Shown here piece after piece: positions 8,401 to 17,069 of a stretch of DNA of 24,845 bases. This DNA is from an uncultured Neomegalonema sp. (GTDB taxonomy: Bacteria; Pseudomonadota; Alphaproteobacteria; Rhodobacterales; Rhodobacteraceae): contig CALGNW010000287.1 of assembly GCA_937958345.1 (NCBI GenBank), positions 1 through 24,845 on the forward strand. The letters run 5' to 3'. The position numbers were made by a program, and so were the translations under genes. A model generated the notes under the pieces. The model was not told the origin of the DNA. It saw nothing but the letters and a program-made list of their open reading frames with translations, and did no database searches. Numbering within the stretch: position 1 is the stretch's first letter; the number at the start of each line of letters is the position of its first letter.

Positions 8401-8432
8401 ATAGGGGCGGCGCGCATGTCGTGCCGCCCTAT
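8401..8432 (+). other. Stem-loop between the FDH beta and gamma genes
   Basis: ATAGGGGCGGC at 8401-8411 pairs with GCCGCCCTAT at 8423-8432 with a single bulged G, leaving an 11-base loop. No T-run follows, so it is not a simple intrinsic terminator. It sits in a 118-base gap, the widest within the alpha-beta-gamma block. It could protect or punctuate the upstream message, or attenuate expression of gamma. The role is inferred. Confidence 0.55.
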
Positions 8433-8509
8433 TCCATCTGAAAGCATTTAAGTGATCAGCTTTCGGACCGTCGCATCCCGGCGCTCGAAAGCGAATGAGG
8501 GACGCCGCG

Positions 8510-9799
8510 ATGAAATTTTTTCTGACCAGATTATGCGCTTTGCTTTTTGCCGCGTTGCTCGCGCAAACTTCCGCACCGGCTGTCGCGCAAAGCACCGAAA
8601 CACCGGACGTCAACCGCGAAGCCACCGGCGGCGCTCAGACGCTTCAGGACATTCTCGCGCGTCAACGCGGCGAAACCGTTCCGCTCGATCAGGGACAGGC
8701 CGGGCCGCTCCCCAATCCCGAGGGCGCACCGGGCGAGCTTGGAACGCGCGGCGGTGCGTCGGACTCGTCTTTATGGCGTGCCTTGCGTCAGGGTCAGGAT
8801 GTCTTCACCTCGACTAACCGCGATCCCCTCGCAACGACAATGGTTCAGAACGACGGCGAGGCTTGGCTTGCCACACGGCAAGGACCGCTGGTCACATACA
8901 CGGGGTACGCGTTCGGCGGCATCCTGATCCTGCTGTTGCTCTTTTTGTTGTTCAGGGGCCGCATAAAAATCGATGGCGGAAAATCAGGCATCCGCATTGA
9001 CCGGTTCGGTTTTCTCGAACGCTTTGCTCACTGGATGCTCGCCGTCAGCTTTATCGTCCTCGCCGTCACCGGCTTTGGCCTGCTTGCGGGCCGCGACGTT
9101 CTGGTCCCCGCGATTGACTGGCTGAACGTCAAATTTCTGCATCAGGACGGCGCCATCGACACCGCGTATGGCAAGAACACTTTTGCCAGCATAATCGGTG
9201 CCGGCAAATGGGCGCATAACAACCTGTCATGGGCATTTATGCTCGCCCTTGTCCTGATCTTTGTTCTCTGGTTCTTCCGCAACATTCCGACATGGACCGA
9301 CGTGAAATGGTTTGCCAAGGCAGGCGGGTTGTTCAGCAAGAACAGCCACCCGCCGGCGCGCAAATTCAACGGCGGCCAAAAGCTGATTTTCTGGTCGGTG
9401 ATCCTGTTCGGCGGATCGATCTCGGCTTCCGGTATCATGCTGATGATGCCCTACGAATTCGCAATGTTCTCGCCAACCTTCGAAAAGCTCAACGCTCTCA
9501 GCGCATGGGCGGGTTTCCCGCAAAACCTGGCGACCGAGACGACGCCGATTCAGGAACAGCAATACGCGCAAACGTGGCACACCATTGTCGGCATCGTTCT
9601 GACCGTCATCATCATCGCGCACATCTACATCGGTTCTATCGGGATGCAGGGCGCGTTCTCTGCAATGGGGTCGGGCAAAGTAGATCTCAACTGGGCCAAA
9701 GAGCACCATAACATGTGGGTCGATAAGCTCGAGCGAAAGGGCAATCTGGTCAACGTCGATACCGGCGAGCCGGCCTATCCGACAAGACCCGCCGAGTAG
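8510..9799 (+). CDS. fdhC: Formate dehydrogenase cytochrome b (gamma) subunit
   Basis: This 429-residue membrane subunit anchors the enzyme and passes electrons to quinone through heme b. A signal peptide ends near Ala26, and a Gly/Pro/Gln-rich periplasmic lead (27-120) is followed by five predicted helices at about 131-149, 173-193, 239-256, 292-313 and 357-379. Likely heme ligands are among H174 (RFAHWML), H236 (WAHNNLS), H357 and H371. The ATG at 8510 has GAGGGA six bases upstream; an in-frame ATG at 8495 overlaps that site and is less likely. The first helix before the four-helix core, together with the long periplasmic lead, is typical of the longer FDH gamma type. Gene names for this subunit vary (fdhC, fdoI). 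Confidence 0.92.
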   Translation: MKFFLTRLCALLFAALLAQTSAPAVAQSTETPDVNREATGGAQTLQDILARQRGETVPLDQGQAGPLPNPEGAPGELGTRGGASDSSLWRALRQGQDVFTSTNRDPLATTMVQNDGEAWLATRQGPLVTYTGYAFGGILILLLLFLLFRGRIKIDGGKSGIRIDRFGFLERFAHWMLAVSFIVLAVTGFGLLAGRDVLVPAIDWLNVKFLHQDGAIDTAYGKNTFASIIGAGKWAHNNLSWAFMLALVLIFVLWFFRNIPTWTDVKWFAKAGGLFSKNSHPPARKFNGGQKLIFWSVILFGGSISASGIMLMMPYEFAMFSPTFEKLNALSAWAGFPQNLATETTPIQEQQYAQTWHTIVGIVLTVIIIAHIYIGSIGMQGAFSAMGSGKVDLNWAKEHHNMWVDKLERKGNLVNVDTGEPAYPTRPAE

Positions 9800-9801
9800 A
9801 C

Positions 9802-11139
9802 ATGCGAAGCCTGTTCGCTGTTGCCGCTCTCTTCGCGGCGTGTCCTGTTCTGGCCGGTGACGGCTATGCCCGCCTCGAAGGACATGGCGGCCCGATCAAG
9901 GGTGTCGCCGTGTCCGAGGACGGCAAATATGCCCTAACCGCCAGTTTTGATAACTCTGTCGGATTATGGTCTCTGGATGCGGAAGAACCCGCATCACCCG
10001 TCTGGCTGGAGGGGCATGAGGCCGCCGCAAATTCGGTGCTGTTCCTGCCCGGCGGGGGGCGCGCGCTTTCTGCCGGTGACGATTTCGCGGCTCTGCTGTG
10101 GGATACCTCGAACGGCAAGATCCTCGCGCGGCTGGACGGCCATCAGGGCAAAATCCTGGACCTCGCCGCCACACCGGACGGTGCGCTGGCCGCGAGTGCG
10201 GGCTGGGACGGTCATGTCGGTCTGTGGGATGCCAAATCAGGTCGCCTGATCGCAATGCTCAAGGGGCATCGCGCGCCGGTACAGGCGGTACGTTTTGCAC
10301 AGGACGGCGCGCGCCTTTACTCGGCCAGTTCGGACGGAACCGTCCGATTGTGGAATGTCGCCGAACAATCCGTCATCCGCATCGAGGCCAAACACGGCTT
10401 CGGAATCAACCGCTTGATTATGAACGAGGCGGCTGGCTGGCTGGCTTACGGCGCACTCGACGGCGGCGTTCGCATTCACGATCTTGAGACCGGCGCGGAA
10501 ATCGCCGACATCACGTCGGGCCGCCAACCCGTGCTGGCGCTCAGCCTCAGTCCGGATGGCTCGATGATCGGAATTGGCGATGGCGAGGGTTATATCCACA
10601 TCGTCTCGACCGAAGACTGGAAAACAATTCGCGATTTCCGTGCCACTGCACGCGGCCCGGTCTGGGCGCTCGCCTTCGACGGCGACCATCGCGTGGTCGC
10701 GGGTACAATTCAAAACCACGCGGACATATGGCCCATTGCAACAGCAACGTCGCTTGCCGAAAGTAACGACGCGCCGCGCGGTTTTCTGCGTGATCCGGCA
10801 ACGATGACAAACGGCGAGCGCCAGTTCGCCCGCAAATGCTCGATTTGCCATACCCTGACCGAAGACGGGGGCCGCCGCGCCGGTCCCTCGCTGATGGGTG
10901 TCTTCGGTCGCCGCGCCGGAACATTGCCCGGCTATACTTTTTCCAAGGCGTTATCGGATGCCGAGCTGATCTGGTCTGACGACACCCTCGACAAACTGTT
11001 CGATCTCGGCCCCGCCCACTTCACGCCGGGGTCAAAAATGCCAATGCAAAGAATTGTGCGCGACGCCGACCGCGCCGATCTGATAGCTTATTTGAAAGAC
11101 GTGACGGGCGCAGCGCCCGCTCAGGAGAAAACGAAATGA
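9802..11139 (+). CDS. WD40 beta-propeller fused to a cytochrome c domain
   Basis: The 445-residue protein starts two bases after the gamma stop codon. A signal peptide ends near Ala18. About seven WD40-type blades follow (roughly 24-325). The first four have clear GH...D..V.LW signatures, such as FDNSVGLW and SDGTVRLW, and the last three are degenerate. The C-terminal class I cytochrome c domain has the heme site C346-S-I-C349-H350 and a probable axial Met413 in SKMPMQR. It should be periplasmic or tethered there. The tight spacing points to co-expression with the FDH. It may take electrons from the enzyme or its gamma subunit, or the propeller may act as a docking scaffold. That role is inference, and neither partner nor acceptor is shown by the sequence. 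Confidence 0.9.
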   Translation: MRSLFAVAALFAACPVLAGDGYARLEGHGGPIKGVAVSEDGKYALTASFDNSVGLWSLDAEEPASPVWLEGHEAAANSVLFLPGGGRALSAGDDFAALLWDTSNGKILARLDGHQGKILDLAATPDGALAASAGWDGHVGLWDAKSGRLIAMLKGHRAPVQAVRFAQDGARLYSASSDGTVRLWNVAEQSVIRIEAKHGFGINRLIMNEAAGWLAYGALDGGVRIHDLETGAEIADITSGRQPVLALSLSPDGSMIGIGDGEGYIHIVSTEDWKTIRDFRATARGPVWALAFDGDHRVVAGTIQNHADIWPIATATSLAESNDAPRGFLRDPATMTNGERQFARKCSICHTLTEDGGRRAGPSLMGVFGRRAGTLPGYTFSKALSDAELIWSDDTLDKLFDLGPAHFTPGSKMPMQRIVRDADRADLIAYLKDVTGAAPAQEKTK

Positions 11140-11297
11140 AAGCCTTTTTGACGTCCATCATCGCGATTGCCGTTATCGCGCTCGGTTCCGACTTTCTGCT
11201 CGGCGGCCCGGTTTTCGACACCGGCGGTATCATCAAAGACAACAGCGCCGCAGCCGCCCATGTCAGCCCGAATGTCCGCTTACCGGAATCGAACTGA
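11136..11297 (+). CDS. Unrecognised 53-residue small membrane or secreted protein at the end of the FDH operon
   Basis: The ATG at 11136 overlaps the cytochrome c stop in ATGA, and AGGAG lies about eight bases upstream at 11123-11127. The start MKAFLTSIIAIAVIALGSDF gives one hydrophobic helix or uncleaved signal (residues 4-17). A 35-residue hydrophilic tail with GGPVFDTGGIIKDNS and VRLPESN follows. It has no cysteine and no charged run. I do not recognise a family. Codon use matches the neighbours and the overlap implies translational coupling, so it is probably real despite its size. It might be a small accessory of the WD40-cytochrome c or of gamma, but only position supports that. Confidence 0.7.
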   Translation: MKAFLTSIIAIAVIALGSDFLLGGPVFDTGGIIKDNSAAAAHVSPNVRLPESN

Positions 11298-11311
11298 CAA
11301 TCGGCACGAAC

Positions 11312-13339
11312 CTAGGCTGCGTCTGACAGTCCGCGCCGCCTCAACAAAGCCTCGACCTCGGGCGCGCGTCCCCTGAATGCCAGATAGGCCTGTTCGGGGT
11401 CCTGCCGCCCGCCCGCCGAATAGATCGACGCGTACAACCGCTCTGCCGTTTCGGTATCGAACACGTTGCCCGCCTCTTCAAACGCGCCGAAGGCGTCGGC
11501 ATCCATGACTTCGGACCACATATAACTGTAATAGCCCGACGAATATCCGTCGCCCGAGAACACGTGCGCGAAATGCGCCGAGCGGTGGCGCATCCCCAGA
11601 CCATCCGGCATGCCGATCTGTTTCAGAACCGACGCCTCCAGCGCATCCGGGTCATACCGATCGTCAACCTCGGCGGTGTGCATGGCAATATCGACCAGCG
11701 CACTCGACAGGTACTCCACCGTCGACGCCCCCATATTAAAGTTCTGCGCCGCGATAACCCGGTCAAGCAATGCCTTCGGCATCGGCTCGCCGGTTTCGGC
11801 ATGCAGCGCGTACCGGCCCAGCACTTCGGGTTGCATCAGCCAGTGTTCGTATAGCTGCGAGGGCAGTTCGACAAAGTCGCGCGCAACGGACGTGCCCGAA
11901 ATGCGCGGATAAGTGACATCCGACAGCAGTCCGTGCAGCGCATGGCCGAATTCGTGAAACAACGTCCGTGCGCCGTCAAAGGTCAACAGGACGGGCGCGC
12001 CCTCCTCCGCCTGAACGAAATTACAGGTGTTTATGACGATGGGCCGGACAACGCCGTCCATCGTTTCCTGATCGCGGAAGGTACTCATCCACGCGCCGGA
12101 CCGTTTTGACGGGCGCGCGAAATAATCGCCCATAAAAATTCCGACATGCGTGTCGCCGCGCTTCACCTCCCACACGCGCACATCGGGGTGATGGCGCGGC
12201 AGGTCGGGCCGCTCGTCAAAGCTCAGGCCGAACAGGCGCGACGCGGTATCGAAGGACGCCGCAATCATATTCTCAAGCTGCATGTACGGCTTGAGTTCCG
12301 CGTCGTCTAAATCATGTTCCCGCTGGCGCAGAATTTCCGCGTAATAAGCCCAATCCCACGGAGCAATCTCGAAATTGCCGCCTTCTTCGGCGACCAGCGC
12401 CTGCAACTTGGCACGGTCAGCCTCTGCTGCCGCCTTGGCCGGTCCCCAAACGCGCTCCAGCAACCCACGCACAGCCTCGGGTGTTTTCGCCATCTGGTTT
12501 TCCAGCTTGAACGACGAGAAGTTTTCAAAACCCAGCAACTTGGCGCGTTCGTCGCGCAGACGGACCGTCTCGGCGGCAATGTCCTTTGTCGACGTCTCGG
12601 GTCGGTCCGCACCGCGGCCGACAAACCCGCGCCACACAGCCTCGCGCAAGTCACGGCGTTTCGAGGATTGGAGGAACGGCTCTACCGCCGAACGCGATGC
12701 CGTCACAACCCAGTTGCCGCCATGCCCGCGGTCTTCGGCCGCCCGCGCCATCGCGGAAATCTCGGAGTCGGACAAACCCTCAAGCTCGCCCTTGCTGCCC
12801 AGCACCAGCTCAAAGGCTTTTTCGTCCGCCAGCAGATTTTTCGAGAACTGAGCGCCCAATGTGGCAAGGCGCTGCATAACGGCACTCATCCGCTCGCGGC
12901 CCGCTTCATCCAACTGCGCACCGGCGCGGACAAAGCTCTCTTTATACAGCGTCAACACCCGCGCCTGCTCGTCCGTCAAACCATCATCAGACAAGGCATC
13001 GACGCGCGCGAACAGCCGTTGATCGGTAAAGATACCGGTGGACGTTTTCGCCAGTTCAGGCGCGATCTGTTCCTCAATCGCCTGCAATCCGTCGGTCGAA
13101 CAGGAACTGGAAAGATTGAAAAAGACACTCGCCACGCGTCCCAGCAACCGGTCCGACCGCTCCAGCGCCTCGATCGTATTGGCAAAGGTCGGCGCGGCCT
13201 TGTCGGTCGCAATCGCTTCGACATTAGCGCGCAACGCGTCCAGCGCCGCGTCAAAAGCAGGCTGGAAGTGCGCCTCTTCGATCCGCTCGAACGGCGGCAT
13301 TTCAAACGGCGTCGTCCAGTCTTCAAGCAGCGGGTTCAT
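11312..13339 (-). CDS. M3-family zinc metallopeptidase (oligopeptidase A / dipeptidyl carboxypeptidase type)
   Basis: The 675-residue product matches the full length of M3 peptidases, which degrade short peptides in the cytoplasm. The zinc motif is H462-E463-F464-G465-H466 (bases 11942-11956), and the third ligand is Glu491 in RDFVELPSQ. The N-terminus (NPLLEDWTTPFEMPPF) is typical of the oligopeptidase A/Dcp branch. The start is the ATG complementary to 13337-13339, with AAGGAGAG just upstream; an in-frame ATG at 13363 lies before that site and is less likely. No signal peptide is seen. It is the last gene of a leftward run, 10 bases after the thioesterase. Whether it is prlC-like or dcp-like cannot be settled here. 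Confidence 0.93.
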   Translation of the reverse strand: MNPLLEDWTTPFEMPPFERIEEAHFQPAFDAALDALRANVEAIATDKAAPTFANTIEALERSDRLLGRVASVFFNLSSSCSTDGLQAIEEQIAPELAKTSTGIFTDQRLFARVDALSDDGLTDEQARVLTLYKESFVRAGAQLDEAGRERMSAVMQRLATLGAQFSKNLLADEKAFELVLGSKGELEGLSDSEISAMARAAEDRGHGGNWVVTASRSAVEPFLQSSKRRDLREAVWRGFVGRGADRPETSTKDIAAETVRLRDERAKLLGFENFSSFKLENQMAKTPEAVRGLLERVWGPAKAAAEADRAKLQALVAEEGGNFEIAPWDWAYYAEILRQREHDLDDAELKPYMQLENMIAASFDTASRLFGLSFDERPDLPRHHPDVRVWEVKRGDTHVGIFMGDYFARPSKRSGAWMSTFRDQETMDGVVRPIVINTCNFVQAEEGAPVLLTFDGARTLFHEFGHALHGLLSDVTYPRISGTSVARDFVELPSQLYEHWLMQPEVLGRYALHAETGEPMPKALLDRVIAAQNFNMGASTVEYLSSALVDIAMHTAEVDDRYDPDALEASVLKQIGMPDGLGMRHRSAHFAHVFSGDGYSSGYYSYMWSEVMDADAFGAFEEAGNVFDTETAERLYASIYSAGGRQDPEQAYLAFRGRAPEVEALLRRRGLSDAA

Positions 13340-13349
13340 GCGCTCTCCT

Positions 13350-13769
13350 TCAAGGTATCGCATAGGTAAATGTCGCGTGGCAGACCGGCTGCGAGGGATC
13401 GCCGCCTTCGCTGTACATCACAGCATCGCCCACCGCGAGGCGTTTGCCGATTTTCAGCAGACGGCCCTCGCAAATCAAATCTGCATCGGCAGGTTTTCGC
13501 ATAAAGTTAAGCGACAGGTTTGTTGTCACCGCCAGCGCCTTTTCGCCGATCATCCCCAACAGCGCGATATAGGCGGTAACATCCGCCAGCAGAGCCATCG
13601 ACGGCCCCGATAATGTTCCGCCGGGGCGCAGGTGCTGTTCATGTCGGCGCAGTCGCATCGTTGCGGTCATCGGGCCCAGCGCCTCGATCACCACATGCGG
13701 TGCGACCTGCGGAAACTCCCGCGTCAGAAAGGCCGTCAGTTCATCAATCGTCAGAACCGGCGCGGTCAT
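13350..13769 (-). CDS. PaaI-family hotdog-fold thioesterase
   Basis: The 139-residue length suits a single hotdog domain. The family signature appears as HLRPGGTLSGPSMALLAD (residues 46-63), with the helix-borne Asp63 in the usual catalytic place. The later NLSLNFMRKP segment (84-92) forms the next strand. The expected reaction is hydrolysis of an acyl-CoA thioester, but the acyl group is not known. The start codon overlaps the stop of the heme A synthase gene by four bases (ATGA), so the two are translationally coupled, and the M3 peptidase gene follows closely. The product is predicted cytoplasmic, with no signal peptide. Confidence 0.87.
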   Translation of the reverse strand: MTAPVLTIDELTAFLTREFPQVAPHVVIEALGPMTATMRLRRHEQHLRPGGTLSGPSMALLADVTAYIALLGMIGEKALAVTTNLSLNFMRKPADADLICEGRLLKIGKRLAVGDAVMYSEGGDPSQPVCHATFTYAIP

Positions 13770-14875
13770 GCCCGTTCGATTTTCTGCTCGGGCGGATAGG
13801 CAATGGCAAACATCGCGCGTAACATCACCCACAACAGCACCAGCGCGCCGAGCTGATGGATAATTGCGTGATGAACCTGCGCGCCGCCCATCAGCGTGAC
13901 GATGCCCCAGAAGACCTGCGCACATGCCCATAATATCGCAATCATGCCCCAGAATTTAACATCGCGATGACCGGTGGCGCGCGTCTTCCACCAAAAGACC
14001 CCGACGACGGCAATCACGGTATAGCCCAGCATGCGGTGGATAAACTGCCAGACCGCCTCCGGCGTATCGTTCGGCGGCAGGAACTGACCCTGCATCAATG
14101 GCCAATCGGTATAACCGCGACCGGCATCCAGCCCGGCTACCATTGCGCCGCACAGAACCTGCGCAAAGATCAGCGCGACGGTCAGTCCGCCAAATCCCAG
14201 CTGAGGCTTGAACCGCCGCCGCCGCGCGGCCAACAGTTCATGCTCCTCCTCGCCAAGACAAAAGACATTCCAGACGAGCAGGCAGAAAATCACAAACGCA
14301 AGTCCGAGATGGACGGCAAGCCGGTAGGGTGCAACGTCTACGCGATCCGATCCTGCAAGGCCTGACGAAACCATCCACCAGCCAATCGCGCCCTGAACGC
14401 CGATCAGAACGCCGGGGATCAACAACCGTTTTGTCCACCCCGCCGGAATGGACTTACGCATCAGGAACCAGACAAAGGGGATAATAAAGGCAAGGCCGAT
14501 GATCCGGCCCAAAAAGCGATGCCCCCACTCCCACCAATAGATCGTTTTGAACTCGTCCATAGTCGGCTGGTTCAATTCGAATTCGGGAATCTTCTGATAC
14601 TTCGCAAATTCACCGATCCAGCCCTCGGCGGACAAAGGCGGCAGAACACCGGTTACCAAATTCCACTCGGTTATCGAAAGACCGGAATCCGTCAGGCGCG
14701 TCAGGCCGCCGACGACGACCATCACAACGACCAGCGCCGCCAGTACGATCTGCCAAAGGCGGATACGCCCCCGATTTGCGGACTTTTCTTTCGCCGCCAG
14801 TCCGGGTGTGGCAACCGCCTCGGCGGCCTGCGCACTCGCGTCTTCAAACAGCGCCCGCGTCTTCTTCTCAGCCAT
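13766..14875 (-). CDS. ctaA: Heme A synthase (COX15/CtaA)
   Basis: This membrane enzyme oxidises the C8 methyl of heme O to a formyl group, giving heme A for aa3-type cytochrome oxidase. The 369-residue protein has eight hydrophobic segments in two four-helix halves. Four likely heme-ligand histidines are in place: H119 (WEWGHRFLGR), H189 (LAVHLG), H280 (FIHRMLG) and H340 (IIHQLGA). The motif GGLTRLTDSGLSITEW at 56-71 is characteristic. It lacks the CtaA-type cysteine-pair loop and belongs to the alphaproteobacterial/mitochondrial form. The ATG complementary to 14873-14875 fits the family start, though its ribosome binding site is weak and a longer ATG start exists at 14932. It indicates an aerobic respiratory chain alongside the FDH. 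Confidence 0.95.
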   Translation of the reverse strand: MAEKKTRALFEDASAQAAEAVATPGLAAKEKSANRGRIRLWQIVLAALVVVMVVVGGLTRLTDSGLSITEWNLVTGVLPPLSAEGWIGEFAKYQKIPEFELNQPTMDEFKTIYWWEWGHRFLGRIIGLAFIIPFVWFLMRKSIPAGWTKRLLIPGVLIGVQGAIGWWMVSSGLAGSDRVDVAPYRLAVHLGLAFVIFCLLVWNVFCLGEEEHELLAARRRRFKPQLGFGGLTVALIFAQVLCGAMVAGLDAGRGYTDWPLMQGQFLPPNDTPEAVWQFIHRMLGYTVIAVVGVFWWKTRATGHRDVKFWGMIAILWACAQVFWGIVTLMGGAQVHHAIIHQLGALVLLWVMLRAMFAIAYPPEQKIERA

Positions 14876-14944
14876 ATCGAGCCTTTCGCAAAACCTAACG
14901 CACGAAATAGACCGCGGCACAGCCTCCCGCAACCCGCCACGCGC

Positions 14945-15682
14945 TTATCGGCGGGTCGAGCGCCGCTTTGCCGCAAGCGACCGCGTGGCCCCCCAAACCA
15001 TCCGCAGATCCGCAGCGGTCAGCGGTAACCGGTGATAAAGGTTCCGCAGCGCGGCCAGCATCGACGCCTTTTTGTCTTCCGGCCAGAAAAACCCTGAATC
15101 GGCCAGCTCGACCTCCATAAAGTCCAACAGACGGTCAACATCCGCCCGCTCGGCAAACCCGTCGCGGCCAGGCTCCAGCGTTTCGGGCGGCGTCGTATCT
15201 GCGGATTTCAGCCACTCATATCCCAGCAACAAACTGCATTGTGCCAGATTGAGCGACGGAAAAGAGGGGTTTACCGGAACCGTAATAACCGCATTGGCCC
15301 GCTCGATGTCGTCATTCTCCAACCCCGTGCGCTCGCGCCCGAACAGCACGCCGACCTTTTCCCCTGCCGCAATCTGCGCCCGTATCTCCTGTGCGGCGGC
15401 CTCGGGCGTCAGAACCCGCTTGGTCAGGTCGCGGGGTCTGGCCGTCGTGGCATAGACAAGGGTCAGGTCGGCCACCGCTTCGCGCGTCGTCGTGTACAGG
15501 TCCGCTTGTTCCAGCACATGCGTTGCGCTGGCGGCCATCGCCTCGGCCCGTTCGTTGGGCCAACCGTCGCGCGGATCGACAATCCGCATGGTCTCAAGGC
15601 CGAAATTCCACATCGCCCGCGCCGCCGCGCCGATATTCTCGCCCATCTGAGGTTCGACTAAGATGAAAACGGGGGCGGTCAT
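14945..15682 (-). CDS. trmJ: SPOUT-family tRNA/rRNA methyltransferase, TrmJ type
   Basis: The 245-residue product shows the three SpoU/TrmH motifs: NIGAAARAM with Asn16 and Arg22, VLFGRERTGLEN at 112-123, and PVNPSFPSLNLAQ near 136-148. The order and the C-terminal extension of about 80 residues fit TrmJ, which 2'-O-methylates position 32 of certain tRNAs. The trefoil-knot SAM site is formed by motifs 2 and 3. The start at 15682 overlaps the stop of the upstream methyltransferase by four bases. No ideal ribosome binding site is visible, consistent with coupled translation. A 69-base gap separates it from the heme A synthase start downstream. Assignment to TrmJ over another SpoU member is likely but not certain. 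Confidence 0.88.
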   Translation of the reverse strand: MTAPVFILVEPQMGENIGAAARAMWNFGLETMRIVDPRDGWPNERAEAMAASATHVLEQADLYTTTREAVADLTLVYATTARPRDLTKRVLTPEAAAQEIRAQIAAGEKVGVLFGRERTGLENDDIERANAVITVPVNPSFPSLNLAQCSLLLGYEWLKSADTTPPETLEPGRDGFAERADVDRLLDFMEVELADSGFFWPEDKKASMLAALRNLYHRLPLTAADLRMVWGATRSLAAKRRSTRR

Positions 15683-16518
15683 GGGTTTCTTACCATCCAA
15701 AAACTTGAGTCTATCGCAAGATCGTGCCGCGGCAATCCGGCTATGCTGAGGGCTGCATCCATCCGTGTTGTCGCATAATGGCTTGCAAAGACAACACGAT
15801 ATGCCCCGCCCAAAAACCAGCCGCCCAGCCCGTTTTGCTCGGTATACCCCCGCCATGCCCAGCTATCGGGATAGGGGTCCGGCAGAAATACGTCATGTAT
15901 ATGTACCAAAACGCCGGGCTTCAGACGCGGCAGGATCCGGTTGAAGATCAAATCGACATCCAGCCCCGGCCATAGGATATGACTGGAATCAAAGAACGCG
16001 ATGTCACCGCTTTCCAACGAGTCAAACAACGGCAGATGCGCCTCGGACAGCAGTGCTTTTTCCCATGTCACCGGTAAATCGAGCAAGCTTGCGCGCGGCT
16101 GAGGGTCGATACATGTATGCAGCGCGGAAACACCTGAATCCGTTAATGCGCGCGCCAGAAAGCGCGTCGAGTGCCCCGATCCAACCTCGACAATCCGCGC
16201 AGGCGGCGCACGCCGGACCAAAGTATAGGCCGCAGCCGCATCAAGCGTCCCGAACCAGCCCTGATCCCAGCGCGGCGCGGGCGCGGGCTGCCCGCCGATG
16301 GCATCCATCCCGGCCTTGAACTGCCGCATATCCGATAACACGCCCTGCATAGCGCCCTCGTGGCGTTTCAGGGCAGTCTCGATTTCCGGATATCCCGTCG
16401 CGGGCTGCGCACTTGCCGCGTATCTATAAGGCGTAAAATACCCCCGCGCGCCCAAGCCCAAAGCGGTCTGCGCCGCCATTCGGAACAGCCGAAGTCTTTT
16501 TTTCAGCGGCAAAGCCAT
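15679..16518 (-). CDS. Class I SAM-dependent methyltransferase, substrate unknown
   Basis: The 279-residue product has a Rossmann-type SAM motif I, RIVEVGSGHSTRFLA (residues 108-122). An acidic residue follows in CIDPQP, then DIAFFDSSH, and then LKPGVLVHIHDVFLPDPYP-type strands. This resembles the Methyltransf_24 group, often found with glycan or O-methylation genes. The N-terminal 30 residues are basic and amphipathic, with no clear signal peptide. GGAGG lies about six bases before the start codon. It is the first gene of the leftward run and overlaps trmJ by four bases. The target may be a sugar, lipid or small molecule; nothing in the sequence decides it. Confidence 0.82.
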   Translation of the reverse strand: MALPLKKRLRLFRMAAQTALGLGARGYFTPYRYAASAQPATGYPEIETALKRHEGAMQGVLSDMRQFKAGMDAIGGQPAPAPRWDQGWFGTLDAAAAYTLVRRAPPARIVEVGSGHSTRFLARALTDSGVSALHTCIDPQPRASLLDLPVTWEKALLSEAHLPLFDSLESGDIAFFDSSHILWPGLDVDLIFNRILPRLKPGVLVHIHDVFLPDPYPDSWAWRGYTEQNGLGGWFLGGAYRVVFASHYATTRMDAALSIAGLPRHDLAIDSSFWMVRNP

Positions 16519-16569
16519 CAGAGCCTCCGGTATTTGACAGACACCCGCGGCACGAGGACAGTCCCGCGG

Positions 16570-16983
16570 ATGGAGCAGCCCCTTTACGACACTCTGCGCG
16601 GAAACTGGAACATCAATCGCGTGATTGAAGACCGGCGCTCCGCGCAAAGCGGACAATTTACCGGAATTGCGACCTTCTCCGGCTCGGGCAACACCCTTCT
16701 CTATGCCGAGGACGGCACGTTATCGCTCGCCGGCACTGAAATGAGGGCAACCCGCCGGTATAAGTGGATGATCGAGGGTGACGCAGTGACAGTCACCTAT
16801 ACAGATGACAGTCCTTTCCACGCGTTCAGAATAAACGGCCCGACTGCGACAGCGGACCACCAGTGCGGCGACGACTTTTATTATGCGAAGTACAGCTTTT
16901 ACTTTCCGCAAGAATGGCAAGTCGTCTGGACAGTCTCAGGCCCGCGCAAAGATTACACATCCACAACCCTTTACAGCCGTTAA
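16570..16983 (+). CDS. DUF6314 family protein
   Basis: The 137-residue product has the features of DUF6314 proteins: LRGNWNINRVIEDRRS (residues 9-24), then GIATF, LLYAEDG and RYKWMIEGDAVTVTY strands, and HQCGDDFYYAKY near the C-terminal half. It looks like a small beta-barrel, probably cytoplasmic, with no signal peptide. The family function is unknown. The gene is divergent from the SAM methyltransferase across 51 bases. The ribosome binding site is imperfect: GAGGA lies about twelve bases before the ATG, so an earlier non-ATG start is possible. It is not clear that it belongs with bioY, which begins 86 bases downstream. Confidence 0.75.
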   Translation: MEQPLYDTLRGNWNINRVIEDRRSAQSGQFTGIATFSGSGNTLLYAEDGTLSLAGTEMRATRRYKWMIEGDAVTVTYTDDSPFHAFRINGPTATADHQCGDDFYYAKYSFYFPQEWQVVWTVSGPRKDYTSTTLYSR

Positions 16984-17069
16984 CCGTCACGCTTGCAAAA
17001 CCACGCCGGTCCAGTGCATCTTCCGGCAAACAGCCGTCAGACGCACACAACAAAGAAAGAGGGTCGCTC

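Noticed and set aside
11298..11311. Terminator between the convergent FDH operon and M3 peptidase gene
   Set aside because: Only 14 bases separate the two stop codons and no stem-loop with a T-run is visible, so none is called.
12314..13369. Rightward open frame of 351 residues opposite the M3 peptidase
   Set aside because: It is an antisense shadow. The minus strand has the HEFGH zinc motif and a full-length M3 protein.
16984..17069. BioR-type operator before bioY
   Set aside because: No TTATCTATAA-like palindrome is present in the 86-base spacer.
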